Origin: Episyrphus balteatus
Lineage: Eukaryota; Arthropoda; Insecta; Diptera; Syrphidae
Direction: 5' to 3'
Assembly: GCF_945859705.1 (NCBI RefSeq)
Contig: NC_079136.1
Coordinates: 118,361,028 to 118,425,027, forward strand
Length of the DNA: 64,000 nt
This document shows, piece after piece, positions 58,514-64,000 of this stretch (the first letter of the stretch is position 1; each line of letters begins with the position of its first letter). Position numbers and translations under genes: made by a program. The notes under the pieces were generated by a model. That model was not told where the DNA came from. It made no database searches and saw only the letters and a list, made by a program, of their open reading frames with translations.

Positions 58514-60159
58514 TGACGTGATAACGTCTTATAAATCGATGAACCATGGCAGCCACCACAAAAAAGTGACGCCATTTTCTAGCGTTCCACTTGAAATTTT
58601 TCGCAGTGCGGCAAAAATTTCAATTAAAAATTAAAAATAAACTATTAGAGATACAAAAATCTTCTATAGCTTATTTGAAAGATAATAACTTAAAGTTAAA
58701 TACATTTGAAGGATTTAAAAAAATTCTATCTTTTAATAGGGTAAATAGGGGAAAAACTAAATTTAAAAAAATTGGCTATTTTCTTAACGCGACAATGTAA
58801 AGAGTTGAATTTTTTAATCGATAGATAAATTTATTGCAAGACTGACTGAAAAAATCCTAAAAAATTTCAATACCAAGCTATTTATGGTTTTCTAAAACTA
58901 AAACCTGAGGGAGACCTTTGACAAAGTAGTGATTTTAGGTAGGGGAATTTTTTTTTCGACAATTTGAAAAACGTCATTCGAAAGATAATGAAAAACAAAA
59001 GTTAGGGGTCTGATACAGATTTTTTTTTAAGTCTCTTCGTTTCGAAGTATGAATTTTTGAAAAACACCTACTTATTTTGGGGTATTTTTGGGTGAGTTTT
59101 TATTTTTTTAAATTTTTTGTAGCATTCAAAAAATCTCAAGCTTATAGAGCATGTATAGTCTATGACTGTGCGCATACATGTGCAAAAAATTGGTATTTCA
59201 AAATTTTTAATCGTTTAATTATATTTTTTCTTTAACAGATAAATAAATGAAATTTATATTGTAGATATATCTGTGGAAAATTTCAATCAATTTTGTAGTC
59301 ACAATTTTGAGATAACGTTAAAGTAAAGCTTTATTATTCAACAGGTTCTATCTTTTGATCTAAAGCAAATACAAATTTGATTTAACTTTATTGAGCATCC
59401 TGATGATGTTACCTTTCATTTGGTATATCACACATAACTGTACATTCACTACAAGCTACACAATGTTAAATTAAAAAACTTGCGAAATACCTCAAAGAAC
59501 CTGTGGCGATATTTTGGTCATGAACAGCCACCAGTGTGGGAAGTACCGTAATCTCAGTTTGGAATTTCGACATGGTTGGCTTTAAAAAATTCTAACTTTT
59601 TTTCAAGGCACCGCAGAAATAAGATTGAAACGTTATATAAAAGGTGAAATTATAAGCTTTTACATGATATAAAACTTTTTATAGGTTGTCTTGAAAAAAA
59701 AAATTGATTCAATAGCGTGAGAACATAAAATTATATGTTTTTTTTTGCTTTTTTTGATGAAAATTGATCGAGTTCAAAAAATTCTAAAAAATTTATTATA
59801 GGTTGTTTTATCAAAAAAATGAATTTTTGGGTGATGGGAATGATTTTTTCACTTTTTTCATAGGAAATGATTGTTTTTAATAAATTATTTTAATACTTTT
59901 TGAGCATTGTAAAAATTTAAAAATGGTTTCATTATTTAGAAGAAATATTTGGCTTTTAATGGTATAATTTTTTTTTATAAGCTTTTAAAATAAAAAAATG
60001 AATATAATGAGAAAAGAAAAAAGGTAATTTTATTAGCTTTTTCTTGTAAATTATGATTGTTTGAAATAAATAAACGCTTCAATTGACTCGTTTTAAAAGC
60101 ACACAACCTGTTTTCTTACGACATTATCACGTAAAATCATCGTCCGTAAACCGGCTTTA
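58514..60159 (+). mobile_element. Dispersed family A, near-complete copy 2 (~1.65 kb)
   Basis: The sequence is the inverted counterpart of 30329-31965 from GACGTGATAACGTCTTATAA through CCATGGCAGCCACCACAAAA to CATCGTCCGTAAACCGGCTT. Relative to copy 1 it lacks a short segment near 59790 (the CTACAAAAACGGGCTAGAAT part). ACGTGATAACGTC near the left end and its inverse near 60120 suggest terminal inverted repeats. The frame at 58591-58800 is not coding: it is AT-driven, and its counterpart in copy 1 is not recognised. Confidence 0.85.
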
Positions 60160-60842
60160 CAGACAACCTCTTTTTTTTGATTACAGGTTAAATTATAAAT
60201 ATGTCATTACTTTTTAAGGAAATTTCCATAAATTTATCGATGTGTATTGTAAAAAGGAATACCGGAAGGATAGCCAAATCCATAGATACCCAGAAGGAGA
60301 TGGTAAACTTCTGGCGTCATACCTAGTGGTTTGCCTACAAGCTCGGATTGATACTTTTGGCTAAGAATGCGTGAAAAGATTTAGGCTTTTGGCTAAGTAT
60401 GTGTGAAAAGTTGCATATGTGTACGTAAAAACACTGTGGTTACACTATGTGTGTATTCCACATATTCCCGTATACAAAAGAAATTACAACAACACGAAAT
60501 AAACAAATGGGTTTTGGGGGGTAAAACGAGAAAGTACGAAAGTTTGCGATCTCCTTCTGAGTATTTCTGCTGGCCAAATCTAACCTTAGAGGTAAATTTG
60601 CGTAGAATTTTAAAGATTTTTTATTAAATTCATAAAAGAATAACTTTATTTTAATTTTATCATAATTTTTTAGATAATTTAAAAATGTCGGTATTAAAAG
60701 TTGATTTTAAAACCACGCAAAAACCTTTTTAAATGGTTCTAAACTATAAATAAAGTATGCCATTCGAAATCTTAGATGACAAATTTTTTGAAATTTTATT
60801 TTTTTTTTATTTTTGGAGATGATGATTTTTAAAAGATACATT
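60160..60842. other. Short spacer with a ~32-base direct duplication
   Basis: CTTTTGGCTAAGAATGCGTG at 60354 recurs as CTTTTGGCTAAGTATGTGTG at 60386. The rest looks unique, with no supported gene. Confidence 0.5.
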
Positions 60843-62720
60843 TAGTCCAGTAATTTTAGGTTTTATCTGCGGAAAAATTCCTACTGGGCTGAATTTTGGT
60901 ATACAGCTTAATGACGGCTTTGTTATGAAGATGTGAAAAATCGACATTGATATCGTGTCCGCGTTAAGAGTTATAGGGGTCAAAAGGTCACAAAAACTGG
61001 TTTTTCACGATTTTCAGCAAAACGGTAAGTCTTATCAAAAAATTTTCAATGCAAGAATTGTAGACCAGATTATTATATATAAAAAGTGTCATGACACTTT
61101 TTTTCCTAAGACCCACCGTTTCTTAGGTATAACGATTCAAAAAGTAGAAGTTTAGTTGTAATCGTCATAATCCTATTCCTGAAAAAAAAACTCCTAACTG
61201 AAAAGTTCCTGAAATTTCATTATTTTTTTAGCTTGAATTTCGTTCCTCAACTGTTAAGAATATGAGAAAACCAAAAAAAAATGGAAATTTTCGCCATTTT
61301 TCCGATTGGGGCCCTTCTACCGAAACCATTTCAATGGGAATTTTTGTTTAGAATATGTCTGAAAATATACAGGGTGTGCAATAGAGAATGGACAACCCTA
61401 AAAAGGCTTATAGCTACACTTATGATTGTTCTAAAAACAGATAGAAAAAAGTTCTATCGCAACCAGTTCATAAAATATGGACTTTTTTTCGTTCAGTGTA
61501 TTTTAAATTTTATCATCTTATGTTTTCGTTCACTACAACCACGAATGAATGAATTTTATTTATTTCTTTTTTTTATAATTTTCTACAATAATTGGATGAG
61601 TACATAAACACTTTAAAAATTTCATAGCTATTGCACATTTTCGTAAAAAAAATTTTGAAATCTGTTTTTTGATGCAAAATGTAAAAAAAGTATTTTATGA
61701 AAAATTTTAAACACCTGTGGTATAAAATAAATCTATAGAAACCTAGGTGGCCAACTTTCTTAAAAATATTCTCCTTATACCAGAATATTTTTAAGAAAGT
61801 TGGCCACCTAGGTTTCTATAGATTTATTTTATACCACAGGTGTTTAAAATTTTTCATAAAATACTTTTTTTACATTTTGCATCAAAAAACAGATTTCAAA
61901 ATTTTTTTTACGAAAATGTGCAATAGCTATGAAATTTTTAAAGTGTTTATGTACTCATCCAATTATTGTAGAAAATTATAAAAAAAAGAAATAAATAAAA
62001 TTCATTCATTCGTGGTTGTAGTGAACGAAAACATAAGATGATAAAATTTAAAATACACTGAACGAAAAAAGGTTCATATTTTATGAACTGGTTGCGATAG
62101 AACTTTTTTCTATCTGTTTTTAGAACAATCATAAGTGTAGCTATAAGCCTTTTTAGGGTTGTCCATTCTCTATTGCACACCCTGTATATTTTCAGACATA
62201 TTCTAAACAAAAATTCCCAGGGAAATGGTTTCGGGAGAAGGGCCCCAATCGGAAAAATGGCGAAAATTTCCATTTTTTTTTGGTTTCCCCATATTCTTAA
62301 CAGTTGAGGAACGAAATTCAAGCTAAAAAATAATGAAATTTCAGGAACTTTTCAGTTAGGAGTTTTTTTTTCAGGAATAGGATTATGACGATTACAACTA
62401 AACTTCAACTTTTTGAATCGTTATACCTAAGAAACGGTGGGTCTTAGGAAAAAAAGTGTCATGACACTTTTTATATATAATAATCTGGTCTACAATTCTT
62501 GCATTGAAAATTTTTTGATAAGACTTACCGTTTTGCTGAAAATCGTGAAAAACCAGTTTTTGTGACCTTTTGACCCCTATAACTCTTAACGCGGACACGA
62601 TATCAATGTCGATTTTTCACATCTTCATAACAAAGCCGTCATTAAGCTGTATACCAAAATTCAGCCCAGTAGGAATTTTTCCGCAGATTGGGCTTAAAAA
62701 TGACTAAAATGACTGGGCTA
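60843..62720. mobile_element. Near-perfect 1.8-kb palindrome (foldback element)
   Basis: The left arm (60865-61772) and right arm (61782-62688) are reverse complements over about 908 bases with a 9-nt loop (CCTTATACC). By eye I count roughly eight substitutions and one 1-base indel, so identity is above 99%. Beyond this, AGTCCAGTAATTTTAG on the left and CTAAAATGACTGGGCT on the right extend a more diverged terminal pairing. TA occurs at both outer edges and could be a target duplication. Open frames of 66 and 108-124 codons appear in mirrored pairs because of the symmetry; they have no recognised domain. The phrase ACAGGGTGTGCAATAGAGAA inside each arm resembles insect MITE ends. Confidence 0.93.
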
Positions 62721-62869
62721 ATTTGTTATTTTATTTATACAATAAAACTTGAAAAATGAAATAATTTTAAAAAGTTCAAAATTGATTTTTTTAAAAAAAT
62801 TTCTTAATTAAAGCTACTAAAACATGTTTCAACTAAACTTTTCGTTGAAATCGATCAAGTTGCTTACGA

Positions 62870-63240
62870 GAAAGTCAGAAATCAAGAAAACGGTTAGTAA
62901 CGGCCCAACAAATATTTTTTCGATATCAAAAGTAGTAGTTTAAGTATTTATTTTATTAAAAACGTTAGCCGTTTTTTTTTTTTCATTTTGGTCACATGGC
63001 AAGTACCTACCACCAATTTTGGTCCTAAAAAAATTTAAATCTTTCCTTTTTTAAATCACAGAAAACTCATAACTATACTAAGTTTGAAGGAAATCGCTTG
63101 AGTAGTACCTACCTATATGAAGAAAGATACAAACAGACTGACAGAAAGATTGACAAATAGGCTGATTGACAGACAGAATTGCAGGACCCACTTTTTCCGA
63201 ATTCTCTCTTAATTTTGGCCTTGAAAATTTAATAACTGAA
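62870..63240 (+). repeat. Dispersed family B, copy 2
   Basis: This copy has the blocks GGCAAGTACC, ATTTTGGTCCTAAAAAA, AAGTTTGAAGGAAATCGCTT, GACTGACAGAAAGATTGACA and GACAGACAGAATTGCAGGAC then CCACTTTTT, in the same order as copy 1 at 4830-5300. Confidence 0.75.
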
Positions 63241-64000
63241 ATACCTTAAAAAGGCTTTGAACAAAAAAAAAATAAAATTTATTAGAAGGTGGATCTTGAA
63301 AAGCAAAATGTGGAATCCACTTGTTTTATTTCTTATTATTATTATTATGTCCAGATCAATTTAATTAGAATGCACGCACACTGATACAAAGTCAAATAAC
63401 TTATTGAATTTGTTTTGAAGAATATAAACCTTTATTAAGTTAAATTTTTGTAGGTACCTGGCCAACAAAATGAAAAAAATTAACTTAATTAAATTAGCGA
63501 TTAAAATATGTTCCAAGAAATTAAATATCAATTATAAAATCGACCCAGGGGATATTTTATTCCACTTTGAGTTCATTTAAATTACTGGCCATATTGTTCT
63601 TGGAATTAAATTAAATTTTTATTAAAATATTGTATTATTAAAATTAAATATTAAATATTTATACCTTTGCTTATTTGTTTGTTTTTAATTAAATTTCATA
63701 TTTTGTCTGGGCAAAAAAATTCTTCAATGGCCTCAGAGAAAATCTCATCATGATTTGTTTCTATGTCAATAGACTATATATATCCATTTATTTTTCTCTG
63801 AAGAACAGATATAATATTTTATTTTTTTGATAATAATTCAAGTATTTTTGTCTTTCAATTGAAGATAAATAAATAAAAATGTTTTCTTTCAAATAAATTG
63901 TTTTATTGTTTTCTATAAGGTATTTAGTCCTTGAAATATTTAATTTAATTTTAAAGAAGAAATTTGTTTGTAAAAAAAAAAATAAAGTGTTTGAAAATCA
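63241..64000. other. AT-rich spacer, no gene seen
   Basis: There is no open frame of note and no repeat boundary. TTATTATTATTATTAT occurs near 63331, and AAATTAAAT-type text continues to the window end. Confidence 0.5.

Noticed and set aside
60165..60210. Splice acceptor (T run then GATTACAG)
   Set aside because: Poly-T followed by AG is very common in this sequence, and no coding exon follows.
61281..62321. Mirrored frames of 108 and 124 codons, and two 66-codon frames
   Set aside because: They exist in pairs only because the locus is a palindrome. Their sequence is AT-driven with no recognised domain, and one arm's frame differs at its start.

Overview
This 64 kb window reads as non-coding DNA from an arthropod nuclear genome, most likely an insect and plausibly a fly. 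It is very AT-rich, with dozens of A or T runs of 12 or more. It has CAA/ACA-type microsatellites, no bacterial-style gene spacing, no ribosome binding sites and no convincing intact protein-coding gene on either strand. The longest open frames (157, 148, 132 codons) are low-complexity or run through repeats. The window is probably intergenic or lies in a very large intron. The species assignment is inference.

What the window does hold is a dense, nested set of repeats. (1) Tandem arrays: an 11-bp minisatellite (1.63-2.16 kb), a degenerate ~140-bp array (5.6-6.7 kb), a 19-bp minisatellite of about 1.4 kb with a 324-bp duplicated block (10.2-11.6 kb), a ~150-bp array (17.5-19.0 kb) with a relative at 32.2-32.75 kb, a 14-bp minisatellite (20.4 kb), a 130-bp array (38.7-39.8 kb), a pure ATAAA microsatellite (43.2-43.5 kb) and a ~150-bp array (51.8-52.25 kb). 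(2) Small DNA transposons with readable ends: a hAT-like element with a perfect 8-bp target duplication (26.2-28.0 kb), four TTAA-flanked elements (27.4, 30.0, 35.0, 49.0 kb), a TA-flanked element (36.7 kb), an element with AGCT-rich terminal repeats (19.4-20.4 kb) and an element carrying a tRNA-like sequence (39.0 kb). (3) Long foldback palindromes at 23.4, 36.0-37.8, 40.7-41.7, 52.3-52.6, 54.9-55.2 and 60.8-62.7 kb. The last is almost perfect over 1.8 kb. (4) Dispersed families: family A (~1.65 kb, two near-complete copies in opposite orientation and fragments) and family B (ends in a GAATTGC..GGACCCAC motif next to CAGA repeats, at least three copies).

The only recognisable protein homology is a broken non-LTR retrotransposon reverse transcriptase fragment at 32.76-33.03 kb. 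An 82-codon stop-free frame of normal composition inside the TA-flanked element at 36.8-37.06 kb is the best unexplained coding candidate.

Between the repeats lie less repetitive stretches (0-1.6, 2.2-4.4, 6.7-8.2, 11.65-13.0, 16.4-17.4, 28.6-29.9, 33.0-35.0, 41.7-43.2, 45.1-48.5, 52.7-54.9, 57.0-58.5 kb). These are where regulatory DNA of a neighbouring gene would be expected, but no specific function can be read from sequence alone.
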